DNA of 64,000 bases from Monosporascus cannonballus (taxonomy: Eukaryota > Ascomycota > Sordariomycetes > Xylariales): assembly GCA_004154925.1 (NCBI GenBank), contig QJNS01000167.1, positions 1 through 64,000 of the forward strand, read 5' to 3'. Made by a program: the position numbers and the translations under genes. Shown here piece by piece: positions 46,181 to 60,141 of the stretch; the stretch's first letter is position 1; the number at the start of each line of letters is the position of its first letter. The notes beneath the pieces were generated by a model. It had not been told where the DNA came from and made no database searches. It saw only the letters and a program-made list of their open reading frames with translations.

Positions 46181-49100
46181 GTAAGTAACGGAATTCGTTT
46201 AATCGGAAATAATAACGTTATATCCTTATATTATAAACCGATTTATATAGGTTACGGATTATTATTATATTATAAATTTGATAAATATCGGAAAAATTTA
46301 TAAGCCCGCCTTAAGTTATGTTTTGTCCTAATTAAAACATATTGCATACGGTTATTCGGTTTAAACTGGTAATTAACGGTTTAACGATAATCTCAATAAT
46401 TTAAATACTAAATAGGTATATAATTTATATATTTTTGCAATTTGGAATCGTAATTTCAATTATGGTAACGCCTATATTTATACGCGTAATTCGCAATATA
46501 CTAAGTAATCTTAATTAAGAACTTATTTTATCTTTTTTATTTATAATATCGGCGCAAAACTTATTATTTTTAAATATTTTTAATTTTTTAACTTTATTTT
46601 CGTTACTATATTTAAATTTATATAATTTGTTTGTTTTTATATCGTTATCGAAATTGTCGGCGTTGTTAAAACATAATAATCCGTAATTTAACGTTATAAA
46701 TAATATATCGAGAAAAAAATCGAAATAATAATATTTATCGAAATTAAGAAATTACGTATTAAAAGTAAATAATATTTATCGGATAATAATATTAATAACA
46801 AATTAAAAAATAATCGTAATATTAGGTTAAAAAATAAAAAACAAAATTTTGCCAATTTTAATTAAGGCTAATAACAAAAAAATATATTTAGTTTTAATAC
46901 GGCGTTACGGTCGTAAAACGCGATAATTATCAATATTTAAATAATGTTTATTAAAATTATTAATATATTATTTATTTATTAAATTTACAATTTTTATTAA
47001 TTTTTAATTTATTAAGCTTTATACGGGATATTAATTCGTTTTAATCCGGATTAATTATTTGTCATAATAAATATATAATAAATTGGTTTAATGAAAAACA
47101 TTAAAAGAATTTTATATTACGTAATTTAAATTATAATTTATCGTAATTATTAATCAATTATCTTTTTAACTTATAGCCTTTAATTTACGACGCCGAATTA
47201 AAATTTCTTAAATCCTATTTTTCGGTTTTTTTTAAACTTATTATATTAATTCTTAAAATATTTTAATTCGGGTCGAATAATTAAAATAAGAAATTAATTA
47301 TATAGGTAAATAAATAATATAAATAATTTTTCGCCAATATTAAAAAAAATATTTTTTTCGTTATTAATATAGTTATTCCGGCGTCCGCTTTTCTTTAAAT
47401 ATTAATTCGAATCGTTTAAAATTTTAAGTTTGTAATAAATCCTTATTAATTAGGTTTTATAATTTTATTTTTTTTATAATTAAAATTAATATTTATTGGC
47501 ATATAATCCTAATTAATATTTTTCGAAACCGTCCGTATATTTTGTTATTATTTTATTAGAAAGTTTGGTAATTATTTCTTTTTCGAATTAAGGCTTTTTA
47601 ATTCTTTTAATAAAAGTTAACGGCCGGATTTAGCTTTTTTTCCTTTATCGCATTTTCTCTTTGTCGGCGTAATTAGGTCCTTGATTAATTTTAAAGATTT
47701 CTTTATTTTTTCTCCGGCTGGTTTTAAATATTCCTTTATATTAAAATTTTACATAAATATAGTAATAATTAAACATTCCGGGTAACTGCCGAAATCCTTA
47801 GTATTAATACCGAATATACCGCGGTACTTAAAATTTTAATTTTTATACAAAATTATTTATTTAGTAATTAATTACGTAAAATTACGGATTTTCTTTTCGT
47901 TTAATATTATAAAAATAAAATCCATATAATATATACCATAAAATATATTACGGTTTTATATTTTTTCTAATCGGAACTATAAACTTATTATATCCTTAAT
48001 ATTATTTATATTATGCAAATTATTATATATTATGAATTCTCGAAAACTGTTAACGGCTTAAATTATAGGGTTTTTTCAAAAAATATATATTGATTAAATT
48101 TATAATATAAAAGATATTTATGTTGTAATTTTAAAAATTTATTATCCAGTAATTCGTATTATCTGTATCGATAATTTTATTATTATATTTTAATATAAGG
48201 AAAAAAATAAATAATATTATATATTATTTAATAACTTTTTCGGGATTTAAAAAAAATAAAATTTAAAAATTATTAAAATATATAAATACATTTTTTATTA
48301 ACTTTTTATAAGTTATATATATATATATAAAATTTCGAAATTATTATAAATAAAATATACGTTAATATATATATAATAATAAATAATTTACGTTTTTTCG
48401 CATATAATAATAAAATTTACCTTATAAAAATCTTATGGTATTAAAAATTTATCGAATAATTATTTAATTTAAACAAAACTTATTTTAAAAATTAAGACAA
48501 AATTTAAAAAATAATATATATAATAAGAAATAAAATACGGAAAATGATATCGCAATTAATATAATTTATATCGAAAATTAATTTAATACCGTTACAATTT
48601 TTATATACGTTTTAATTTTTTATTATGTCGCCATATATTTCCCGAATACGATTACCGTATTTTGTTTTATTAAACGGCAATAATACCATTATAATAATTG
48701 CATAATATTAAGTATATATAAATAAATAATTATAATTAAAGGATTTAATAATATTATAAAATTACCGATATACGTTCGGCTTAATTAAAATTAAAAATAT
48801 AAATATAAAATATAAAATATAATAAATAGAATAAAATTCGTATATTAAATAATTACCAAATATATTATTAATATAAATAAAAAATATATAAGGATTTATA
48901 ATATATAAATAAAATTTACAAATAATTAATAAATTATAAAGATATTTTAAAATAATACATATAATTAAAATTAAAATGTATATAATGTTTAGGATTATAT
49001 AATTATAAATATATAAATTCTTAGGTTTATATAAGTTATTAAGTATAAATAAAAAAATTAATATTATTTTATTATAACGAAATAATAATATATAAGAAAA

Positions 49101-50359
49101 AAACATAATAATTATTAGTAAATTATATAAAATTTATATTTTATTATAAATTTTTTAATATAATTTATAAAACTATTTCGATTAAATATATATTAAACAT
49201 AATTATTATAATTATTTAATATATAATTAACATTATTTATTTAATTATAATTTTTTATATCTTTAAATATTTGTTATATTTTAATATATAAAATTATGTT
49301 ATTTACGATATATTTATTATTAATTAATTCTTTTTTTATTTAATATCCGAAAGCTATATTATATTATATATTTTTATATATTTTACGATATTATAAAAGG
49401 TAAATAAATTCCTTGCCGATATAATAAATATAATTTTCGTTATAACTCCCAATAATATATTTCGAATAAATTTAAAAAACTTTATTCGCCTAATTAAAAT
49501 AGTTAAATTCGTTAATAATATTTCCCACAATTAATTTGCCCCCAAAATATAATTTTAAAGACGGGTAATAAAATCTCGGACAAAAAAATAACCGGAACCG
49601 GTATTAAAATAATTTGCAAAAAGGTAAAACCGGCGGCGTAATCCTAATTAAAATATTTTTATATTAGTTAAATAATATTTAATTATTTTAAAATATAAAA
49701 TATTCTTTATGGAAAATACATATTATACGTAACCGATTTCAAATATTAGGTATATATTATAAGGTTATATTAATATAGCGAAAAATATAAAAAAATAAAT
49801 ATCTTACATTTTAATATTAATATAAATATATATTAATTAAAAAACCCTATAATTATTAAAAATTTATAAATTTGGTAATGTTACGAAAAGTTTATATTAT
49901 AAATAAGATTTTTTATTATAGAAATATACGTTATTTATATGAGCATTAAATATTAAAAATATAATTTAAAATATTTTTCGTAATAATAATTAGAAGAATA
50001 GAATTTATGTTATAACGGATTATACCGGCCTTATAAGTTATTAAATTATTAAATTAATTATAAACCTTTAATTAATTACGGTTTTCGTAATTTAACGAAA
50101 AAATTATATAAATTAAGTATTATATAAATAATGCGGAAAAAGATTTATAATTTTATAAACCGAACCGCTTAGTTAAAAAATATATATTATATAATTATTT
50201 TATAGATATTATAATTTACGGAATTACATGGGTAATAAATATATAAATTATACATAAAAATGGGGCGAAAAATATTTATATATAATCTTTAAATATTCGG
50301 CATTATTATATAGTCCGAATAAAAATTTCTAAAAAATTTTGAACGTAAATATTACATTT

Positions 50360-50730
50360 AGAACGAACAAAATCTTAGGACCCGAAAACATAAAAAGAAT
50401 TATTAATATATAAGTTATGATAATGCGCGAAAAAAAATAAAAAAAAATCTTAGAAAATATTTAAGAATATTAGTTAATAAATTAATTACAAACGGAATAT
50501 ACGGGTTAACCTTATATTATATATTATATTTAATTATAGGTAATACGATATTTTTATATAACCTTACGAAAAATAAAACGTTTAAACGGGATATAATTAA
50601 TTAAAATTATGCAAATTATAAATTCAATTATTTATATTAATTTTTTTAATAATTATGCTACGTATTATATCGTAAAATATTATTTTCCTATCCGCAATTT
50701 TATTACTAAAAGTAAGCAAATTCTATTAAT
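50360..50730 (+). pseudogene. Unidentified decayed coding region, plus strand
   Basis: A plus frame with a single early stop runs for about 80 codons: YISYDNARKKIKKNLRKYLR, then ILVNKLITNGIYGLTLYYIL, then GNTIFLYNLTKNKTFKRD, before stops accumulate near 50600. The long open stretch and mixed amino acids suggest real coding ancestry. Family unknown. It faces the minus-strand frame at 51090-52330 across about 400 bp. Confidence 0.35.
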
Positions 50731-51089
50731 ATAATAATTAAGTAATTATAAAAATATATAAAATAATTTAAAAATTAATTAATTAGAATTATATAAGTAA
50801 TAAAATTATATTAATATTAAAATTATAATATAAATGCTATATTATTTATAAAAAGGCATAAAATAATAAAAAAATAAAGAATTATATTAGCAATTCGTTT
50901 TCGTTTAACAAATTCTTATTTTATTTATTTAATAACAATAAGAATAATAACGAATCACTTTAATTAAAATTATTAATTGAATTATCGATAATTTGTACCA
51001 TAAAATCATAATTTTTTTCTGTATATAAAATATTATAATTATTCGAAATTAAATTATTTTTAATAGATTTAATATTAAAAACTTTTCGG

Positions 51090-52330
51090 GTAATTACGTT
51101 AAAATTATTTATAAATTAATTTTCGTTTTTTACCGTATCCAGTTAATTAAGTTTACTTACGTCGTTAACAATAAATACGGTATTATTAAAATTAATAAAC
51201 TTAATTTCCATAATTTTACAACTTGCAGCTAAAATATCTTCGGAATTCCAGTTATCTTTTTTAATCCGAAACGGATATCCTTTAATAAGTCAGAAATTCC
51301 GAAATAAAAAATAAATACGTTCGAAAATTTCGTTACGAAAATTTCGAATAACGTAACGTTTATTTTGCGAAAAAATATAACGGGCATAAAATTCGCATTA
51401 TAAGGATATACGGTACCTAATTAAAAATAAATCTCGGAAAAAAATAATATTAATATTATATATATTATTTTTCGACCGGCGGAATTTGCCAGTAAGATGT
51501 AAATTATAATATTCGCCTTTTCGATTAAATACGTTTTATATTTTTTCTTTAAATTTTATTAAAATTAAATTTATTATTAAAATCGAATTAATAAATATTT
51601 AATTTAATATTATAAAAGATAATATTTAATCGAAATAAAACGTTTTTTTATTATAATTAAATTAACCGGTCCTATAAAAAAATAATATTAATATTAACCG
51701 CTTAATATAATTAATATCGTTATATCGTATAATATACGAAAAACATAAATAAATTTAAATTTTTTAAAAGAAATAATACTAGTTTCTAAATTTTTTATTA
51801 ATAAAAATAATATTAATTAATAATTAATTATTATTTTTAATAAAATTAAAAAAGTTATCGCCTTATAAAATATCGGCCGTATTAAAAATATTTTCGGTTT
51901 TATAATTATTTAATAAAAAAGTCTTATTTAATACGTTTTAATTAAAATTACGCCGCTTAAAAAATAACATAAATAAATTATATTTCCGAATTAAAAAATA
52001 AAATATTTACGAATTATCCGTTAGATTATTGATATTATTAAGTAACATATTATTAATAAATAATAATAAAAGATTTTCGTTAAAAAATCTCTATTTTTTA
52101 ATGCGTTCTAATTAAAACCTTACGATATTTCTCTTATCCATCTAATACGACCAAAATATTTAGAAATTACGTTATACGTAATAAATTAAAATTCGGCAAC
52201 GGTTAACCGGAAATATATATATTTTATAAATTCGGTAAATTTGGTTTTCGAAAAAAAGTTTTCGATTAAGGTATTCTGGGAAATTTTATATATATTAAAC
52301 GTTTTTATTATAAATCGTTTATATCGATTA
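51090..52330 (-). pseudogene. Unidentified decayed coding region, minus strand
   Basis: Minus-strand phrases follow each other from right to left with few stops: TLIENFFSKTKFTEFIKYIY and KYFGRIRWIREIS (about 52290-52120), then RNFRNEIFERIYFLFRNF and GYPFRIKKDNWNSEDILAAS, then FINFNNTVFIVNDVSKLN (about 51360-51130). A coding-like minus frame also exists at about 53960-53770, so the original gene may have been 2-3 kb. I recognise no domain. Confidence 0.4.
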
Positions 52331-54216
52331 TATAATTCCTATAAAAATAATATAAATATATAAATATTATATATATAAAAAATAAACAATTTAAGGAAAT
52401 AAAATTTCGGCAATTTTTAATATAATTATGTTATTTTATTTAAAAATTAATAATGTATTTTTAAAATTATTTATGTTTTATGTAATTCGGTTATATTATT
52501 AAGTTAATAAATACGTATAAATATAAGTAAAACATTTATTTATATATAAAATAAAATAAAAATAAAAAAAATGGTTTTTTTATTATATAAATCGGTTATT
52601 TCGGCTTAATTAGCTTATATTTTCTAAATATAACTAATTATTTTTTAATTTTTATAAATAAAATAAAAATATTTCGAAAACCAATAGAATTATGTTTTTT
52701 TAAATTTATATATTCTTTAAAAAAAGTTTAATAAACGTTATAAATACTATCGATAATACCTTTATTTTCGTTAATTATATTTAACGAAATCGAATAATAT
52801 TTAATATATGGAATATATTTTAATTTAAAAAAACCGAAAAACTTTTATTTATTACGTTTATAAAATGTATTAATAAAAATAAAAAAGTAAAATCCGAATA
52901 CTATTAATTGTAAATTAATAAAAAATATTAAACGGTACCAGATATTATTATGTTTTATAAAATTATTTTATTTTATAATATTAATTAAGCCGAAATATAA
53001 ATTATTTTAATTTTTTTTTAAAAAATATGGTTATAATAATAAGCAAAAATAATAATAATATTTCGTATAACGGTACCGTATTAAAATATTATATTACGAA
53101 CATAATTTTAAATATTAAAATTATTATATTAAAATATAATATCGCCTTATTATGTTTAATTATAAAACGTAATTTATTTTAATTAAAATTATATAATTAT
53201 AAAAAAATTAATATAATTACCTTAATATTTTCCGTTAACCGAATTATATTTTTATTTAACGTATAATAATTTTCGTAAATTCTTAACTTTTTTAATATAT
53301 CGATATTATTTTGCAATAAACCCGAAAATAATAAAAACTTACTTAATAAATAAAATAAATAATTACCGTTAATTTTGGAAATTATCTTAATTATAATAAT
53401 TAAAATTATAAAAAAATATATATAAAAATATCCGGATTATTATTATTACGAAATTATTTCGTTTTTCGTTTCGTATTATATAATTATTATTTTTTCCTAA
53501 AATATATAATTATTTAATTTAAAAATTTGAATTAATTAAGGGCAAACGTTTTTATAAAATGTTAATTTTTGTTTAAAGTAATATAAATTATTTTAATTTC
53601 GAATAATACCTTTTCCAATAAATAACAAAATTTAGACTTTTTTATAAAAGTTATAAATTTCCCGTATAATATATTATAAAATTTACGTATAATAAGGTTT
53701 TAATTAACCGCAATTAAAAATTCTTATTAATTTTTATATATTAATAATTTTTCGCATATTTATTTTTTTTTAAAACATTAATTAATTAATTAATCCGAAC
53801 GGTCGACCTAATAATTCGGCCTAAATCGTCGTAAAAAATCTAATTACAAATAAAATTTTTAAACGTTATAATAATTTTTTTATATTAATACCAGAAATTT
53901 AAAGTACGTATACGTATATTTTATTCTAAGAGCGTAACCCGGTAAAACTGGAAAAATTCGAATTTATCGTATTTTAAGAAAAAGGATAATAACGTAATAA
54001 ACTTAGGTTATAATTATTATACGCGTTACGGTTTAAAAATGACAAATAAGTCTTAATTAAAACCAAAATAATATTAATAATAAGTTATGGCAGAAATAAC
54101 GATATATATATATATATATTTATAAAAAATGTTTTATTATTAAGTTATTACGGATTTTCGTTTTTTTTGAAAAAATAAATATATTAAACGAAGCTATTTT
54201 TACGTAATTATAACTT

Positions 54217-54328
54217 AGGCCTCGTTGGCTCGTTACGGGGATTTAGGATTTGATTGGTTAATATTTAGCGTTGTGGAGCGGTACTTGAGTGACTTTGAAG
54301 AAATTGGGAAAACGAGCCAGGGAGGCCT
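54217..54328. mobile_element. MITE-like unit with 18-bp terminal inverted repeats
   Basis: AGGCCTCGTTGGCTCGTT (54217-54234) is matched inverted by AACGAGCCAGGGAGGCCT (54311-54328) at 15 of 18 positions, enclosing 76 bp. No frame fits in 112 bp. It is not RIP-mutated, as expected for a unit this short. A clear target duplication was not found, so the superfamily is open. Confidence 0.55.
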
Positions 54329-54625
54329 GAGCTAGCTGAGGTAACTCAATCCCTTGTTTATTGTAGGAGGGACCCCACTACACTACTAGGTAGAACTTCG
54401 ATTTGACAATAGCTTCGACATATATCCCACAGCAACAGCATTTATAACAATAGTTAATTGGATAACCAACGGAATATTCGAAACGCTGTTATTTGAAATT
54501 TAACATTACCATGTAAGTTTGCGTATATACCTGTATTATACGATCAAAAATCTTAGCAAGTCTCGAGTTGACTGAATAAGAGTTCTCCCCAATAATAAAA
54601 CAGGAGATTAACTATATATAAATTC
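54329..54625. other. GC-moderate spacer left of the Copia element
   Basis: About 300 bp of little-mutated sequence with no gene. It ends in AATTC (54621-54625), the left duplication of the Copia element. Together with 60142 onward it is the unique locus that existed before that insertion. Confidence 0.5.
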
Positions 54626-54790
54626 TGTCAGATATAAGGGACATCAGTTACATATGTGTATTGATGACTAGTTACAAGTGCTCTAGAACGCGCACTGCAC
54701 TTTAAGGTGATCTAGTCTCGGAACATATATGTTCCGATTAAAGGGGATCTTCCGTATATGAAGTGCTAAAGCAACCTCTGCTAGCTGATA
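54626..54790 (-). repeat. 3' LTR of the Copia element
   Basis: 165 bp, TGTCAGATAT to GCTAGCTGATA on the plus strand, partner of 59972-60136. It contains the perfect 18-bp palindrome CGGAACATATATGTTCCG at 54719-54736. It is lightly mutated compared with the element body. Confidence 0.9.
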
Positions 54791-55269
54791 TACCCCTTTA
54801 ACACCTTGAAGCATTTACTGTGTTAACTGTCATAATTTCTAAAACTATAGTTATTTATTTTATTTCTCTTCCGGCGATTAAATCTTCCTAATTAACTAAT
54901 TCTTTTTTTGAAATTTTTATAAGGCGTCTTTTTGTTAATTAAAGGCTTCCGTAATATCTATTAGTCCCAGTTATTTTTTTAAAGTACTTAAAAGATTTGC
55001 GTAATAGGGTTTTTGTTAAACCGTTAATTAATATATCGTCCGTAAGTATATAATTTATTTGGATTAAATTCCTTTTTGCGGCTTATTATAATTCATAATT
55101 ATATATATTTATATGCTGTAATTTCGTTATTAATAAAGTAATATCGGCGTTAATAAGCCGTATAATGTGTCGGTTATTTTATTATATATTTAACAGTTTT
55201 ATATTTAAGGTAATTTTTAATTTTTTAATTAATTAAAAACTAAATTAAATTTTTTTATAATTTACATAA

Positions 55270-58000
55270 AGGATAATAATTTCGCTTTTGTTATAAAAGT
55301 AATTATTATATTTTGTTTATTCGCCCGTTATCTTATTATTTTTCCAAATAACTTTATAATATAAGTATAGGAGCTTTTTCGATTAATCGTATTATTCGCG
55401 AAAAAGGCATTATTCTAAATATCTAATAAATTTTTATCCCCGAACTGCAACGTTAGCGCTTTAGTTTCGATTAGGTATAATATAATTCTGTTAACAGCTT
55501 TGTAATATATGTCGTTAAGGTTGAGGTTAAATTGGGCAAATCGGAATGCCGTAAAGAATATATTAGGTTACGTATTAATTATTACAAAAAAAATAAAACC
55601 GACATTTTTAGGGTATTTATTAATAAAGTTTAAATAAGTTAAATTAAGATTTGGTAATAATTTAATGCCAGTTATAAGTATTTTTAGAAAATTATTTAAA
55701 CTTTTTTTAGGTATTAAGTTAATTAGTTTATTTATAAAGTTAAATTCAAATAACCAGATTGTTTTATTAGATTTATCTTTAATTATTTTAATATCGAGGA
55801 ATTACTGTAAGTTTTTACTCCTTATTTAGGTATACCGTTTTTTGTATTTATTAAATTAATTAATCGACGAAATATTGATTTTTTTATAATATGCTATAAT
55901 AATATTATCTATAAAAAAATAAATTTTTTTAACCAATAAAATAATAAAATTCGTAAAAAACGAGATTAAATTCTAATTTTTTAAACGTTCTAATAAAACT
56001 TTTTAGTTATAGCAAAAATAACTCCCTTAATTTATATAATATCTTTTTAATTAGGAAAATTTTATTACGTTATGGATATCTTAAAGGCATTTTTATATGT
56101 ATTTCGTAAAATAGATTAATATTTATAAAAACGTTCATAACGTTATATTCTTTAAGTTTTAAATCGAACTTAATTATAATAACAATTAAAGTTCGAAATA
56201 ACTTTTTAATAAAAGTAATTACGTATATATTGTTACAAGCGGATTTAAGTTATTAATCGTTTCGTACGATAAAACAGATTTTATATTTTTAAAATTAATT
56301 ATATTTATTAAATTTATAAATATATATATATATATATATCTTAAAACCTATTTCCTTTTACCAAAAAACTAATTAACGGTCTTTTAAAATTACATTTTTT
56401 TTATAACTTTATAAATAGGCTTTTTAGGTTTTACGAAATATTTTTAACAGAGATATACTTAGTTTTTTATGACCTTATGACGGTAGTAGTAAATTACGCT
56501 TATGTATCCGGTCCTATAATTTAAATACTTTTTTATATACTAAGGTATATTTATTTTTCCGATTAGGATAATACGTATTTTAAATAATTAATTTTTTTAA
56601 ATTTTCGTAATTTATCGGCCGGTTATCGTACGTACTTATAAAGGGAGTTAAACTTCCTGTATTAAATATGGTTTTTTATACTTTATATTTATTTCGGATA
56701 ATACCTTTTTAGTACGGAATATACGGGGAGCTTACGTTTATAACCCGTAAAATACCTTCGTCTTTTATCGTCACTTTGAGTTAAATAATATAAAGGGAAC
56801 TTAAGGTTATTTTTATTTCTTTTATCGGCGTAATAATTATAATAATTATTAAAGTAAACGTTAATGGCGGTAATAATTCAAAAGATAAAAATAATTCGAA
56901 TATAACGGTTATATAAGATTTATTAATCTTTTACGAATAAACTTATTTTTTTATTACGTACGTATTTTATGTTAATACCTTTTTGAAATTATTTGTTTAC
57001 TTAACCGGTAATTAAATTATTCTATTTAGATTTTTAACCTTTTTTTATATATAAATTAAATAATTATCGTTTTAATTAGATATTTTTACTTATTAGAATA
57101 ACTTTTATAATTTCTTTTCTGTAATATATAAAAAGGTATTTTTTAAGTTTTTAATATTATTTAAAAAAAATGGCCTTTTCGTTGAATTATATATTTCGAA
57201 TAATAATAACATTATTAATTAATAAGTTTTAAATTTTGTAATTATTCGTAAATCGGTAACCGACGAAATAATTAATTTATACTTTAGTATTTAACTTTTA
57301 AAGTCTCTATTTTTTTATAACGATAATTATTATAACGTAAATTATATAACCGTATATTCGTAAATAAACTTATTAAAGTTTTCGATCAAATATTACAATA
57401 TCGTTTTTATAAATTAAATAAATATAATAAATTTCGTATACGCTTTGCTAAAAACGTACGTATTTAAAAGTACGGTTATATAAATATATTGCCGTTTTAA
57501 AAATATATATAATTAAAAACGAAAATAATTTGACGTTATTTCATATTGTAATCGTTTTTTCCTTAATTATACTTTTTAAACGTTTTATATCTCCGTTTTA
57601 AATGTAGGTATATAATGTTAAAGATTTAAATCTAATCTTAAAAGAATATAATTCAAATATATTTTAAAATTAATAATTTTTTAAGATTTCGTTATCGTAT
57701 TTGATTACTTATAAAAAAACCTTATTTTAATTTTTTAAGATTTTTAAGAAATATCGAAACGTTATAATTAATATATTTTGTTTTCGGTTTTTAAGATAAA
57801 TATCTTAAATAAAACCTAAATATCTGTTGGTAGCAAATATAACGTATCTATATTTTTCAGGGTTTTTTTTTAAAATTTATAAAATTAATAATGATTTTTT
57901 GTCCTAATTGGGATACGTTTTTTTTGTTCGCGGCATATTAACTTTTTAGCTTTCGCCTTATTATATATTTGGTATTTAATTAGTTTAAAACCTTTTAGAT
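55270..58000 (-). pseudogene. Copia pol relic: pre-integrase, RT and RNase H
   Basis: Minus strand. A YNKAKAKKLICREQKKR phrase at about 57990-57910 fits the zinc-binding pre-integrase segment (C..C..AK..), with Cys replaced by Tyr/Asn-type changes. The RT active site reads FIDNIIIA at 55916-55892 where Copia elements have Y-V-D-D-I-I-I-A. RNase H reads AFFANNTINRKSSYTYIIKLFG, in pieces, at about 55412-55350, followed by RANKQN and ITKAKLLSF, the characteristic Copia RNase H core. The integrase core lies between about 57800 and 56900 but was not read in detail. Confidence 0.78.
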
Positions 58001-59971
58001 AAATTCTTTTTATATAAAATTATAATTAAGCGATTATTTTAGGTCCTAGATAATTTAATTTTAAATACTATATAATGCCTTTACCGATTTGTAATAATTT
58101 TGTTATTTACGAATTAATATTTTATTTATAAGTTATTAAAATTATATAAATAATTATTACGTTAATACTTTGGATAACGAATTAATTAAATTTATTTATT
58201 AATATAATATTAACTTAATTATATTTATTTCAAATAAAATATTAGTTTTTCAGTTATCTTGTTAATAACTTTTTTTTTCGAAATTATCGAAAACATACCA
58301 AATTATATGCGAAATTTTCGCAATATATTATATTATATAAACGTAATATTTTCGTATCGTTAAGATTTTGAGAAATTATATTAACTTTTTTGTACCTCTT
58401 AATTAGGACGAAATTATTGCTTACGTATATTTCGTTACTTTATACGATAGATTTAAAGTTCAGGAATCTGCTAATTAAATTAAAAATATATATCGTAAAC
58501 TTTAAATCCAAAATAACTAAATTCTTTAAAGGATAAAATAAAATATTTATAACGTTATATTAATTAATAATCAAAAAAATGTGCTAATATTTATTATACT
58601 CTTTTTAAAAATTAATTTATTTTTTATATAATAAGTTTTTCCTTAATTTTCGATAAACGGTCGATTTTTTCCTTTAAAAATTAATCGGCGGAAATTCGTT
58701 CTTAGATATATGCTATTACCTTATCGTTAAAACGGAAACCTTTTAAAGTTTTCTTAAGAAATACATAATAATAATTAAATAATGTATAATAATTAATTAA
58801 GTACGCTTTATAACGGGTACGTTATATGTTTAATTTTTAACGTTTTCGTTTATTATTATTTCGGTTCGTGTAAGAATTTTTACGGTTATTTTATTTCGGC
58901 TTACGGCTTAAGATGTTTCCTTACGGTTAAAAATTGATATTTTTAAATTTTTCTTAATTAAAATTGTTTTAATTAAGAGAATTTATAGGTATCTCGTAAA
59001 ACATTAAAAACGTTACCTTAATATTTTATAATATAAATATGAGATAAGTTATAGCTTAATAATTTAAAAAATTAATTACCGCTTTTTGGAAATTAATCGT
59101 ACCGTTATCGATCTCGGCCTTTTTTATTATTTAAAAAGTAATAATCCATATTTTAATTATAAGGGCTAATATTATGCATAAATCATTACTTATATAATCG
59201 TAATTTTCGTTTTTAGAATATTATGTCGTTATTCTAAAGTTATAATTTCTTATTATTTTACGATTTATTCGTTTAATTTTTTATTAAACTTCGAAATTTA
59301 TTTTAACGTTTCGCAATATTTTTGTTAAATATTAAATAGGAATTTGCTATCGTACACTTTGCCGGATTTGCTTAAGCTGGCGTACTATTTTCGTAAGTTT
59401 TTTTTTAAAAAAAAAATAAATTTCTTTAATTATTAAAAATATCGGCTTTAGGATCTATTTCGTAAGGTTATTAATGCTTTTGCGAAAAATATCGTATTTC
59501 CGATTTTTATAAGTATGCGCCGTAAAATCCTAATTATAGATTTATTTGCTTTCGGTCGTTCTTTTATAAGTATTTATTAGATAATTAGTATAATTGATTT
59601 TTTCGGTAGCTTTTCCAGAGAATGTAAATATGGACGAAAAACCGCTTAGAGTATTAGTTCGTATTATATAGCGGATTCGTCTTTTTAAGTAAGAAGTTAT
59701 ATTAAGTTTTATAAGTTTAACAAGTTATTAAAAGTTTTGATTAAGATCGATATAATCCTAAATATCGAACGTATATATTTTAGATTGGAATTCGCTTTTG
59801 AAGCGATTTTAATCCTTAGGTCCCTTATAGATAACGAAGGACGTTAACGATACGGTTGTTATTATTATTATTAGCGTATTTCGATAATTATAATTGATAT
59901 ATAGCTTATATCGTCTTAATAGCAGCTGATTAATTAATATATGCCTTAATTAAGCGAATAAGATTTTTAAT
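58001..59971 (-). pseudogene. gag region of the Copia element, poorly readable
   Basis: The 5' part of the Copia element between pol and the right LTR. A Lys/Arg/Asn/Ser-rich minus-strand stretch near 58915-58850 (SYTNRNNNKRKR) resembles the basic region around a gag zinc knuckle. The knuckle itself could not be identified. No start codon can be assigned. Confidence 0.4.
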
Positions 59972-60136
59972 TATTAGATATAAGGGATATTAGTTGTGTA
60001 TATGTATTGATAATTAGTTACAAATGTTCTAGAATGCGCATTGCACTTTAAGGTGATCTAGTCCCGGAACATATATGTTCCGATCAGAGGGAATCTTCCG
60101 TATATGGGGTGCTAGAGCAACCCCTGCTAGCTGACA
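59972..60136 (-). repeat. 5' LTR of the Copia element
   Basis: 165 bp, partner of 54626-54790, ending GCTAGCTGACA and followed by AATTC. It carries the same intact palindrome CGGAACATATATGTTCCG at 60065-60082. The terminal CA is intact. Confidence 0.9.
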
Positions 60137-60141
60137 AATTC

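Larger units (their letters stand above)
43641..54216. other. 10.5-kb RIP-like block of unknown origin
   Basis: The longest stretch without an assignable element. Composition is RIP-like (CpG kept, CpA/TpG depleted), so it was probably a repeat. Several non-overlapping reading frames on both strands can be followed through scattered stops (listed separately at 45560-46180, 50360-50730 and 51090-52330). None matches a domain I recognise. I found no LTR pair, terminal inverted repeat or reverse transcriptase box. The 114-codon frame at 48762-49106 is Ile/Tyr/Leu low complexity and not a gene. Possible origins are a large DNA transposon with more than one gene, or duplicated host genes. Confidence 0.4.
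54626..60136 (-). mobile_element. Element VI: Ty1/Copia retrotransposon, RIP-inactivated
   Basis: 5511 bp with 165-bp LTRs and perfect duplications AATTC (54621-54625, 60137-60141). Minus-strand coding in Copia order: the GAG-pre-integrase region at about 57990-57900, reverse transcriptase with its active site near 55916-55892, and RNase H near 55420-55270, next to the 3' LTR on the left. It sits at the border between the AT-rich transposon domain and the GC-rich gene domain. All frames are broken. Confidence 0.9.

Noticed and set aside
48762..49106. 114-codon minus-strand frame
   Set aside because: Almost only Ile, Tyr, Leu, Phe and Asn codons. This is the expected result of random AT-rich sequence and shows no domain.
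43641..54216. A Starship or Helitron explanation for the unassigned block
   Set aside because: I could not read a tyrosine-recombinase captain, a Rep/helicase signature or diagnostic ends, so naming a class would be a guess.
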